A stretch of 64,000 nucleotides of DNA. Origin: an uncultured Carboxylicivirga sp. Lineage in GTDB: Bacteria > Bacteroidota > Bacteroidia > Bacteroidales > Marinilabiliaceae. Every line of letters begins with the position of its first letter. Position 1 is the first letter of the stretch. The DNA lies in NCBI GenBank assembly GCA_947491945.1, contig CANLLN010000017.1, forward strand, positions 43,043 through 107,042, given 5' to 3'. The translations under genes were made by a program, and so were the position numbers. Positions 21,132-29,864 of the stretch are shown one piece after another. The notes under the pieces were generated by a model. That model saw only the letters and a program-made list of their open reading frames with translations. It was not told where the DNA came from and searched no databases.

Positions 21132-22145
21132 ATGAATAGAGTACATATAGAAGGGGCACGCGAAATTGAAAAGATCAATATTGATTTTGATAATGATTTC
21201 GTCCGTATTTTTTTAGATTATTTGCATATATATCAGTTTTCACCCGGGGAGAAATTTGGATTGCATGCGCATCCGAACTTTGAGTTTCATTATATTGCTT
21301 CTGGTAGTGGAAAAATAGGTTTGCTTAATGTTGATTCTCTGTTTAAGGATGAAAGTATCGTTAAACGAGCAGGCGTATCTCATAGTAAAAATGTTGAGCA
21401 CTTAATGGAATATTATCTTAGTGCTGTGGATGAGAGGGAGTTGGAGTCTTCTTGTGAATTGTATGAGGTTAAAGCTGGTGATATCTTTATTAACCGTCCA
21501 GGACATTTTCATTGGCAAAAATCTAGTAAAGAAAATCCGATTGTTGAATTTTCATTGCGCTGTAGCTTTGATGCGCTGCCAGGAAAGGAGAATTCAGGAG
21601 GGTTAATAGAGGATTACATAATGATTAACAGACTCTTACATGCAGGCACAAAGGCTTTTGGTAGAGATGAATATTCAGTGAGGCGGCATTTTGAACTTAT
21701 TTTTGAGGAGGCCTATTACAAGATGCCCGGCTATATTATTAAAATTAAGCAAAAACTTCTGGAATTGATAATAAGTTTTGCGCGACATATCTGGGATAAA
21801 AAAGAAGTATCATATTATGTTCCTGCGCAGAATAATGTTAAACGACGTCTACAAATGATTGACGACTATATCAATGCTAATATCCAAAAAAACATTACAA
21901 TTCCAGAATTGGCGCAAAGTGTATTTATGAGTGAACGAAGTTTGTGCCGTTTTATCAAACAAGAAGTAGAATTGACCCCTCATAAATATATATTAAATAT
22001 ACGTATCGATAAAGCCTTAAATTTGATTGCCAACACTTCGATGAAGATATCGGAAATAGCTCATTTAACCGGGTTTTCGTCGCAGTTTCACCTAAGTAAG
22101 GTAGTGAAGGATAAGACAGGCAAAAGTCCTACTAAATTCAGGTAG
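21132..22145 (+). CDS. AraC-family transcriptional regulator of the PUL
   Basis: This 337-residue cytoplasmic regulator has an N-terminal cupin-type sensor (about 30-160, with PGEKFGLHAHPNFEFHYIAS and INRPGHFHWQKS as the two cupin motifs) and a C-terminal pair of HTH motifs (about 245-337; ITIPELAQSVFMSERSLCRF and MKISEIAHLTGFSSQFHLSK). It is unlike the HTCS and SusR-type regulators that control most Bacteroidota glycan loci. The central position between two divergent arms suggests it senses a cytoplasmic sugar and activates both, which fits the symporter in the right arm. That role is inferred. Confidence 0.9.
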   Translation: MNRVHIEGAREIEKINIDFDNDFVRIFLDYLHIYQFSPGEKFGLHAHPNFEFHYIASGSGKIGLLNVDSLFKDESIVKRAGVSHSKNVEHLMEYYLSAVDERELESSCELYEVKAGDIFINRPGHFHWQKSSKENPIVEFSLRCSFDALPGKENSGGLIEDYIMINRLLHAGTKAFGRDEYSVRRHFELIFEEAYYKMPGYIIKIKQKLLELIISFARHIWDKKEVSYYVPAQNNVKRRLQMIDDYINANIQKNITIPELAQSVFMSERSLCRFIKQEVELTPHKYILNIRIDKALNLIANTSMKISEIAHLTGFSSQFHLSKVVKDKTGKSPTKFR

Positions 22146-22203
22146 TGGCAAGAATATGTATAATATTGACTTTTTTTTATAATTAACGCTTGTTAACACA
22201 TGA

Positions 22204-22211
22204 TACATTTG
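22204..22211 (+). promoter_or_regulatory. -7 box of the rightward PUL operon
   Basis: TACATTTG fits TAxxTTTG and lies 49 bp before the GH130 start. No TTG is found 19-21 bases upstream. A good -7 with a poor -33 is typical of an activator-dependent promoter, here probably the AraC protein. Confidence 0.5.
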
Positions 22212-22260
22212 CAATGTAATTTAATCAAAAGCAGCGTAACATAATCCACGTATTCCTTCT

Positions 22261-23331
22261 GTGAAAAAAAGGGTATTGCTAAGATATTGTTGCCTGCTGG
22301 TTGCTTTGGATGGAAGCTTAATAAAAACATTTGAAGAAATAAATAGTATGGGAACAGTAAATGCGGTAAAGCCTCAATTGAAGGATGCTACGAAAATCAT
22401 GAAGAGACACCCCGAGAATCCTTTAATTCACATTAATGATTATCCTGGGGTAGCACAAATCTATAATCCTGCACCTGTGCAGTTTGGCGATGAAACGATT
22501 CTGCTTGTTTCAGTAGTAGAGCATGCTGCTCAGAAAGGCTTTGGAAGGGATGTTGGACAAACAAGAGTTGCACGTAGTAAAGATGGAATCAACTTTACAT
22601 TATCAGACGAGGATTTTATTTCTACGCAGTCGGAAGAGTATCCTTACCCACTTTATCATCATTTTATTGATAACAGGGTAACGAAAATTGATGACTGGTA
22701 TTACATCATCACGCCTGTGATGGTGCAGGGTTATGATTCTCCTGTAGGGATGCTTGGTCGTACAAAGGATTTTAAGTCTTATGAGCGGATTGATGTAATT
22801 ACAGCACCTAAAAATCGAGGCGCCTCTTTATTTCCTGAGAAAATCAATGGCTTATATTATAAGTTAGATCGCCCGGGTGGTGGTGACGGAAGTAATGGTG
22901 ATATCTGGATTAGTTCATCGCCTGACCTAGTACACTGGGGTTCGTTTAAACCGGTAATTGCAGCCGGCTATCGTTTTTGGAATGTGCAGAAGATTGGACC
23001 AACACCGCCAATTAAAACAGATGAAGGTTGGTTAGATATTATTCATGGCGTATTCAGTCCGGCAGGAGGTACTTACTATTATATAGGTGCTGTTTTACTT
23101 GATCTGGAGGAACCTTGGAAAGTGATTGGAAAAACAAACAGTTATCTGATGATGCCCGAAAAGCCATTTGAACAACACGGTAATTGCGACAATACGATAT
23201 TTCCTTGTGGTGCGATTCCTAAATATGATAAAGATGAGCTGCACTTATACTATGGAGCCACAGATTTTGCTATTTGTTTAGCAGTTGGTTCGTTGAGCGA
23301 GATAGTGATGGCTTGTAAAAAAGGTTTGTAA
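22261..23331 (+). CDS. GH130-like beta-mannoside phosphorylase/hydrolase
   Basis: The 356-residue protein has the five-bladed beta-propeller pattern of GH130, with RHPENPLI near the start, IYNPAPVQF, TRVARSKDG and VHWGSFKPV. Family members split beta-mannosides by phosphorolysis or hydrolysis; which applies cannot be decided here. The start is uncertain: GTG at 22261 gives a short hydrophobic stretch (LLRYCCLLVALDGS) that is a poor signal peptide, while ATG 22348 would give a cytoplasmic protein close to the usual length. It is the first gene of the right arm and is separated by one base from the next gene, so they are co-translated. Confidence 0.82.
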   Translation: MKKRVLLRYCCLLVALDGSLIKTFEEINSMGTVNAVKPQLKDATKIMKRHPENPLIHINDYPGVAQIYNPAPVQFGDETILLVSVVEHAAQKGFGRDVGQTRVARSKDGINFTLSDEDFISTQSEEYPYPLYHHFIDNRVTKIDDWYYIITPVMVQGYDSPVGMLGRTKDFKSYERIDVITAPKNRGASLFPEKINGLYYKLDRPGGGDGSNGDIWISSSPDLVHWGSFKPVIAAGYRFWNVQKIGPTPPIKTDEGWLDIIHGVFSPAGGTYYYIGAVLLDLEEPWKVIGKTNSYLMMPEKPFEQHGNCDNTIFPCGAIPKYDKDELHLYYGATDFAICLAVGSLSEIVMACKKGL

Positions 23332-23332
23332 G

Positions 23333-24745
23333 ATGGAGAAAGTGCTTTATTATAGTTTAATGCTGTCTTTTTTATTGTCTTCATGTGGGCAACCTGCAAA
23401 AAAAGAGACGACAATAGGACAGCCACGTTTGGTTTCGCAGTTAGTAACCAATGAACTGGGTAAGACTTATCTAGAGGTGGAAGGAGAACCATTTTTCTAC
23501 AATGGAGTACAAGCCTGGCTGCCTCAGGATGGGAATTATGAAGTGTTCATGCAAAAGGCTCACGAGGTTGGATACCAGATTTTTACTTTCTGGTTTCCAT
23601 GGAGGAGCATTGAAGCTAATAAAGGGGAATATAATTGGACGGTACTCAATGATATGATTGAGATGGCCGAAAAGTATGATATGCGCCTTGATATAGTTTG
23701 GGGCGGAAGCAATTTCTGCGGTGGTCTCGACAAGCGTTTTGCACCTGATTTTATTATGGATAACCCTGACTTTGCAGTTAAAGATGAATATGGCCGAATC
23801 AAATATGTGAAGAAATTTGATATGGGCTTATGTCCTGTGGCTGATTATTCAAGTCAGAAACTGCTAGCTATTGAGCAAGAGACAGTTAAAGCATTTATGG
23901 ATTATTTACTAAAACGCGACACCACTAACCGGGTAGTATTTTTTCAGGTTGAGAATGAAGTCAATTTATTTGATTTTTCTTTGCAGGATAAAAAAGTGGT
24001 TCTTGACTATTGTGACCGAATTGGACAAGTAGTTAAAGAAGCACCATATCGGATTGCCACTCGTATGAATCTGGCAGGAAAAAGTTATGAGCCATTGATT
24101 GATTCGCTACAGTTTATCGATTGTCAAGGGGTTGATATTTATACCGATGAAATAGAAATTCTTGATCGATCGATCAACTATAAAACACGTATGCCACATG
24201 TGGCCGAGAATGCTGCTTATGACAACTCATCTACCTTAATGGCTAGGGCTTTTGCTCAAGGTGGTTTTTATAATATTTACAGGCTCGATTACGATTACGT
24301 ATGGAAAAAACCTGGCGTTTATGGAGACGACTGGATATATCTTCCACAAACTTTCGATATAGGTATGTTAAATAAAGGGTTGAATAAAATTGCAGCTCAG
24401 GTTGCACAAGCATCTCCTGAATTAATGGTAACATTTAATACCGAAACGAAGATGCCACAGGCCAAGTACGAGGTTTTTAAAATTTTAGGAAATCATGAGA
24501 TTGGCTATCGTTCATCTGCTAAGTGGAATGAAGAAGGGATAGGTTTTACACTGCTATACGACAATAAACTGTATGTTGTAAGTGATAATGATTGTACTTT
24601 TTTATTTAAAGAACCAATAGAGGCTGTCGCCGGTCAGTTTATTAAAAATGAATGGAAGACTGGTTTTAAATTGGATACAAGCTTGAAGAATGGCTTGTAC
24701 GAAATTAGTTACACCAAAGGTGATTGTGTGCAAATCAGCTTTTAA
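23333..24745 (+). CDS. GH35/42-like clan GH-A lipoprotein glycosidase
   Basis: This 470-residue lipoprotein (lipobox LLSSC, Cys18) has a TIM barrel that starts with FFYNGVQAWLPQ and FTFWFPWRSIEANKGEYNW, typical of beta-galactosidase-like GH35/GH42 relatives. The ENE motif in QVENEV places the acid/base at Glu209, and Glu292 in HVAENAAY is the likely nucleophile. It is shorter than classical GH35 enzymes and has a C-terminal beta-sandwich (about 390-470) resembling the DUF4978 group. Probable exo-acting enzyme on galactosides or related sugars in the periplasm; substrate unproven. Only one base separates it from GH130, and SusC follows 24 bp later. Confidence 0.78.
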   Translation: MEKVLYYSLMLSFLLSSCGQPAKKETTIGQPRLVSQLVTNELGKTYLEVEGEPFFYNGVQAWLPQDGNYEVFMQKAHEVGYQIFTFWFPWRSIEANKGEYNWTVLNDMIEMAEKYDMRLDIVWGGSNFCGGLDKRFAPDFIMDNPDFAVKDEYGRIKYVKKFDMGLCPVADYSSQKLLAIEQETVKAFMDYLLKRDTTNRVVFFQVENEVNLFDFSLQDKKVVLDYCDRIGQVVKEAPYRIATRMNLAGKSYEPLIDSLQFIDCQGVDIYTDEIEILDRSINYKTRMPHVAENAAYDNSSTLMARAFAQGGFYNIYRLDYDYVWKKPGVYGDDWIYLPQTFDIGMLNKGLNKIAAQVAQASPELMVTFNTETKMPQAKYEVFKILGNHEIGYRSSAKWNEEGIGFTLLYDNKLYVVSDNDCTFLFKEPIEAVAGQFIKNEWKTGFKLDTSLKNGLYEISYTKGDCVQISF

Positions 24746-24769
24746 ATTAAATTAACTAATCTATTTGTT

Positions 24770-27700
24770 ATGAATAAAATCCAGATAAGCACAGATGGCG
24801 CCAGGAATAAGATGGTGGTCAGAGTGTGTATGTATCTTATGCTAAGCTTTAGCTTGATGCTATCAGCCATAGCACAGGAAACCAAAACGGTTTCTGGGAA
24901 AGTTACAGATAGTAACAACGAGCCAATACCTGGCGCCACCATTTATATTGAAGGGACGGCTCAGGGAACCATCAGCTCTACTGACGGAAGCTATAATATT
25001 ATGGTTGAAAAAGGGCAGGTTTTGATTTTTTCTTTTATTGGGTATCAAAATCAATCGGTTACGATAACTGAACAAACAGAGTTAAATATACAATTGACTG
25101 AAGATGCCGTTGCTCTTGATGATGTAATTGTAGTAGCATATGGTTCACAAAAGAAAGAATCGGTAGTTGGCGCCATTGGCCAGGTAAAAAGTCAGGATTT
25201 GGTGGCGACGCCTGTTGTTAATGTATCAAATGCTATGGTTGGGCAGGTAGCCGGATTAACGGCGATACAAGCATCGGGTGAGATAGGTAATGAACAATCA
25301 ACCATTCGAATTAGGGGTGTCGGAACTTTTGCCGGCGATCAAAACCCCTTAATCATTATTGATGGTATTATTCGAGATCAGGAATCGTTTAATTCACTTG
25401 ATTCATATGATATTGCTGGTATTAACGTATTAAAAGATGCGTCGGCAACTGCAGTTTATGGCGTGCGTGGTGCCAACGGTGTTATTATTGTTACAACCAA
25501 ACGAGGTCGTGATGATGCCGGTAAACCAAAAGTGAACTTTTCTGCCAACTTTGGGTTGGTAACAGCAACCGAAATTCCGCAGTTAGTAAACTCTTATCAG
25601 TATGCAAATTTAAAAAATGAAGCTTTAATAAATGATGGTCGTGTTGATGACCCATTGATTTTCACCGGTGATGAGTTGTGGAAATTCCAAAACAACAGAG
25701 ACTATACACCGGATGAGGTGGCAGACATGAGCTTTTTAAGTGAGGAGCAAAAAGCCGTGCTAAATAATACGCCTGCCTTATACTATACCAACACTAATTA
25801 CATGGATGAAATATTCCGCGGTCAGCTTTCGCCTCAACAGCGTTATAATGTTAATATTTCAGGAGGAACAAAAGATATTTCCTACTATTCATCTTTAGGA
25901 TATACCGATCAGAGAAGTGTTACTAATGATTTTGGTATTGATGATGCTCCAACAAATGTTGGTAGTCGTAAAATTAATTTTCGTTCTAACTTCGATATCA
26001 AGAGTATAAAAAATACCAAGATTGCGATTTCAATTGCAGGCACCATGAAAAAGGGTAGCTTGGCAACTAATGGTGAAAATGCCGGCAATGTAGGCGAGAG
26101 ATATCGGCAACTTTTAATGAATGCGATTAGTCAGCCTCCATTTAGTGGATACGGAGTTATTGATGGCAAGGTTATCACAGGTTTTACTGGCGAAAAGCTG
26201 ATACCCGATGGCGTTATTGGTTGGCGTTCGCCCAACGCGATTCTCTTGACGCAAAAGATGGCCGAATTAACACAAAGTAGTCTTAATACATCATTTATGG
26301 TTGACCATATGGTCGATTACATTACTAAAGGTCTTAAAGTTCGAGCTAACTTCTCATACGATCAGTACTTGTCTAAGTATGCTGAACGAGATCATCAGTT
26401 AAGAACATATCAGGTGGCATTAAATCCTTCAAATCCTGCCGAAAGATTGTTTTACTCCTATGGCGATCAACCCACTGTTTATAATGAGAATCAGGGGCGT
26501 TGGTCAAAGAATAGAAAATTCTATCTAGATACTGGCCTTGAATACAATCGTCAGTTTGGGAAACATCAGGTAACAGGCTTAGCTTTACTTACTGCTGAAC
26601 GTTTTGTAGCCAATGGCTTGTATTATAACGTACCTAAAGGATTCTACGGACTTGTTGGCCGGACAACGTATAATTACGATAACCGCTATTTAGCTGAGTT
26701 TAATATCGGTTACAATGGTTCTGAAAACTTTGCCGAAGATAAACGTTTTGGATATTTCCCTTCATTCTCATTGGGTTGGAACATTAGTAATGAGAAGTTC
26801 TTCCCTAAAAATGATATTATAACCTGGTTAAAAGTCAGAGGTTCATACGGACAAACAGGTAACAGTGGAATTGGTGGTAGCCGGTTTCTATTCTTACCTG
26901 GAACGTGGAGTGTTCGCGATGCCAATGGTAACCTGACGACAGTATATTCATTCGGCGATTCAGATGGAACCTACAATAATGTAGTAACGCCGGGTGCTTA
27001 TGAAAATACCGTCGGCAACCCTGATGTAACTTGGGAAAAGAAAACATCTTATAACCTTGGTATTGAATCGCGTTTTTTCAAAGATAAGCTATCAGTTGTT
27101 GTTGACCTCTTTAAAGAAGAACGAAACAATATCCTGACCCGCTTACAGGTTGTTCCTGGAACGGTTGGGCTTGATAGTAATACATTACCACCGGTAAATA
27201 TTGGTAAAATGACCAATAAAGGTTACGAAGTACAAGCCGATTGGAACGATGGAAGAGGAGATTGGTTTTACAAACTAGGTTTACAATTATCTTATGCTGT
27301 CAATAAAATCGACTACATGGCAGAACCGCCTTATGAGTTTGATTGGATGAATGACACCGGTTTTGCACTGGGGCAAAACAAAGCGTATCGCACCGAGGGT
27401 TTTTACAATACTGATGAGGAGGTAATGAACCATCCATACAATGCAGTCTATGGTAACCGCGTACAAAAAGGAGATTTGAGACTTGTAGATATAGATGGGG
27501 ATGGGCAAATTACCCAAAATGATTATGTTCCGACAGCCTATTCCAATCTTCCACGTTTTACTTTTGGTGGTAATATTCGCTTTGGTTTTAAAGGCTTTGA
27601 AATCTACACTTTACTTACAGGAACAGCTCAGGGTACATTCCGAATGGACGGCTACGCAGCTAAACCATTTAGCGAGAGTATTGGAAGTACACCTTTTGCA

Positions 27701-28066
27701 TATATGAATGAAAGATGGACGCAAGAGCGTTACGATAATGGTGAAGCGATTAACTTTCCAAGGATGTCGATGGCCTTCCAGGATACGCCCAATGCGATGG
27801 ATAATTCATTTTGGCTTCGTTCAACCGATCACCTGAAAGTTAAGATTGTTGAATTGTCCTATACCTTTAAGCGCATTGCCATAGGCAATAATATCGGTAT
27901 TGAGTCTCTAAAAGTATTTTGTAATGCCAATAATCTGCATACATGGAAATTTGGTGATCTACCAGATGGCTTTGAACCAGAATTATTACAAAGCTATGTT
28001 AGCTCCCAGGGGGTTATTTACCCACTAACCCGAGTTTATAATATTGGTGTTAATATTCAATTTTAA
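24770..28066 (+). CDS. SusC/RagA-type TonB-dependent transporter 1
   Basis: The 1098-residue outer-membrane transporter takes up oligosaccharides with its SusD lid. After the signal peptide (ending SAIAQ, about residue 36) comes a carboxypeptidase-regulatory-like domain (KVTDSNNEPIPGATIYI, about 44-115), a TonB box region (DDVIVVAYGSQKKE), the plug (about 135-245, with NVLKDASATAVYGVRGANG) and a 22-strand barrel ending VNIQF. Length and motifs are complete. It would be energised by a TonB system such as the one at 45.0 kb. SusD follows after 11 bp. Confidence 0.96.
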   Translation: MNKIQISTDGARNKMVVRVCMYLMLSFSLMLSAIAQETKTVSGKVTDSNNEPIPGATIYIEGTAQGTISSTDGSYNIMVEKGQVLIFSFIGYQNQSVTITEQTELNIQLTEDAVALDDVIVVAYGSQKKESVVGAIGQVKSQDLVATPVVNVSNAMVGQVAGLTAIQASGEIGNEQSTIRIRGVGTFAGDQNPLIIIDGIIRDQESFNSLDSYDIAGINVLKDASATAVYGVRGANGVIIVTTKRGRDDAGKPKVNFSANFGLVTATEIPQLVNSYQYANLKNEALINDGRVDDPLIFTGDELWKFQNNRDYTPDEVADMSFLSEEQKAVLNNTPALYYTNTNYMDEIFRGQLSPQQRYNVNISGGTKDISYYSSLGYTDQRSVTNDFGIDDAPTNVGSRKINFRSNFDIKSIKNTKIAISIAGTMKKGSLATNGENAGNVGERYRQLLMNAISQPPFSGYGVIDGKVITGFTGEKLIPDGVIGWRSPNAILLTQKMAELTQSSLNTSFMVDHMVDYITKGLKVRANFSYDQYLSKYAERDHQLRTYQVALNPSNPAERLFYSYGDQPTVYNENQGRWSKNRKFYLDTGLEYNRQFGKHQVTGLALLTAERFVANGLYYNVPKGFYGLVGRTTYNYDNRYLAEFNIGYNGSENFAEDKRFGYFPSFSLGWNISNEKFFPKNDIITWLKVRGSYGQTGNSGIGGSRFLFLPGTWSVRDANGNLTTVYSFGDSDGTYNNVVTPGAYENTVGNPDVTWEKKTSYNLGIESRFFKDKLSVVVDLFKEERNNILTRLQVVPGTVGLDSNTLPPVNIGKMTNKGYEVQADWNDGRGDWFYKLGLQLSYAVNKIDYMAEPPYEFDWMNDTGFALGQNKAYRTEGFYNTDEEVMNHPYNAVYGNRVQKGDLRLVDIDGDGQITQNDYVPTAYSNLPRFTFGGNIRFGFKGFEIYTLLTGTAQGTFRMDGYAAKPFSESIGSTPFAYMNERWTQERYDNGEAINFPRMSMAFQDTPNAMDNSFWLRSTDHLKVKIVELSYTFKRIAIGNNIGIESLKVFCNANNLHTWKFGDLPDGFEPELLQSYVSSQGVIYPLTRVYNIGVNIQF

Positions 28067-28077
28067 TTCCGAGTCCA

Positions 28078-29841
28078 ATGAAAAAATTATTGATGATATT
28101 AGTGACATTACATCTGTTAATAACAGGTTGTGTCGATGATTTTATTGAAAAGCCTGCGGTTACCGGGATTAACCTGGATGAAGTTTTCAGCTCTGAAAGA
28201 AATGCAAGGCATGCTATTGCAGAAGCTTATGGTGCCAATTTGTCTTTTGGCTTGCCTGTTGCCAGATGGGCACCACCGTACCTGCCTTATTCAACTACGA
28301 TGGCGATTATGGGAGGCGAGGATGTTTGTGGTCTTGGTTGGGTTCCAATGAATACGCAGTGCGAAGTTGGGATGATCGCCAATGATGCACATAGTGGTGC
28401 CGGTTATACCGATGATTATTTTCCTAATAATTATATTTTCATCAGAAAAGCATGGCTGGTTTACGAGAATATCTATAAAGCAACAGATATGAGCGATGCT
28501 GACAAAACCATTGTCGAAGCTGAGATGCAAACGCTTGTGGCGTATCGTTATTTACAAATGATGAAAACCTACGGTGGTGTACCTCTTGTTAAAGAAACGC
28601 TAACTGCAGATAACGCATCAATTCCTCGCTCTACCTTGCAAGAAACCTTTGATTATATAGTTGAGCTGTGCGATTTGGCCAGTGAAACATTTGGTAATAA
28701 AGCCTGGTCTGGAGAAGATTATGGACGAATAAATAAAGGTGTGGCCTTAGCAATTAAAGCAGAAGCAATGATGTTTGCTGCCCGTCCGCTTTTTAATGCG
28801 GCAACACCGTATTTAAGTATGGAAGATCCGGCTAAAAATAATCTAATTTGCTTTGGCAATGCAAATCCAGATCGTTGGCAGGATGCCATCAATGCCAATA
28901 AAGCTGTAATTGAATGGGGAATGGCTAATGGCTATGAACTAATTGATACCGACAACCCTTTCGATGATTATGCGACTGCTGTAGGAACAATGTCAAACAA
29001 AGAAGTATTGTTAGCTTACAAGCAACAACATGGTGGCAACGATAATGGGATGTATAAAGAATACCCAATTGCTTTTGCTGCTGCCCCACATATGCACCGC
29101 AATAGGGGCATAACTTTTGAGATGTTGCAAAAGTTCAGGACGGCTGATGGCACAGATCAAGTCTGGCTTAATGAAGGTGACAGGTTGCCGTCGTCTCATT
29201 ATAGAGCTCGTTCAGAAGAATTGGAAACCAGGGCACTGGCATCGCTTTATTTCTTTGGCATAAATGCAAAAAATAACCCAAATGATGCCGATTGGGATGT
29301 TGTGTCAGGAAGCGCTAACTGGGCTTTCGTATGGAACCGAAAACTACAGCGTGGTTGTGCAAAAAACTGTAAATTCTGGTATAAGGCAGGTCGTCGTACC
29401 TGGTTTGAATTTCCTTTGTTTCGGATGGCTCAGTTTTATTTGAATTTAGCAGAAGCATACAACGAACAAGGGAATTCGAGCGAGGCTCTCAATTACCTTA
29501 ATACTATTCGTGACAGAGGTGGTTTGGGCTATATAGCTGTATCAGATCAAACTGCATTAAGAGAGGAGATTCAACGCGAGTGGGCTGTCGAGTTCTATGG
29601 GGAAAACAAGCATTATGCACATGCTCGCCATTGGAAAAAAGGAGATGTGATGATTGGAGGTCCTAAGCATAGCTTCAAATTTCAAGCACTTGTAAGCTGG
29701 GATCCTAAAAAACCAGAACAATATGGAGATTATTGGCTCTCACTCACAAGAAACTATGCATGGAACCCAAATATGCATCTTTCTCCGATAACGCTATCGG
29801 AAGTAAATAAAGGGTATATCACGCAAAACCCAGGCTATTAA
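28078..29841 (+). CDS. SusD/RagB-type glycan-binding lipoprotein 1
   Basis: This 587-residue outer-membrane lipoprotein (lipobox LLITGC, Cys18) is the surface glycan-binding lid of the transporter coded just upstream. TPR-like helices are visible (AYRYLQMMKTYGGVPLV near 165 and FRMAQFYLNLAEAYNEQGNS near 445), and the protein ends with the SusD-typical ITLSEVNKGYITQNPGY. It is slightly longer than average. Paired with transporter 1 by spacing and order. Confidence 0.95.
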   Translation: MKKLLMILVTLHLLITGCVDDFIEKPAVTGINLDEVFSSERNARHAIAEAYGANLSFGLPVARWAPPYLPYSTTMAIMGGEDVCGLGWVPMNTQCEVGMIANDAHSGAGYTDDYFPNNYIFIRKAWLVYENIYKATDMSDADKTIVEAEMQTLVAYRYLQMMKTYGGVPLVKETLTADNASIPRSTLQETFDYIVELCDLASETFGNKAWSGEDYGRINKGVALAIKAEAMMFAARPLFNAATPYLSMEDPAKNNLICFGNANPDRWQDAINANKAVIEWGMANGYELIDTDNPFDDYATAVGTMSNKEVLLAYKQQHGGNDNGMYKEYPIAFAAAPHMHRNRGITFEMLQKFRTADGTDQVWLNEGDRLPSSHYRARSEELETRALASLYFFGINAKNNPNDADWDVVSGSANWAFVWNRKLQRGCAKNCKFWYKAGRRTWFEFPLFRMAQFYLNLAEAYNEQGNSSEALNYLNTIRDRGGLGYIAVSDQTALREEIQREWAVEFYGENKHYAHARHWKKGDVMIGGPKHSFKFQALVSWDPKKPEQYGDYWLSLTRNYAWNPNMHLSPITLSEVNKGYITQNPGY

Positions 29842-29864
29842 CTATAAAATAACAAGTTTCAGTC

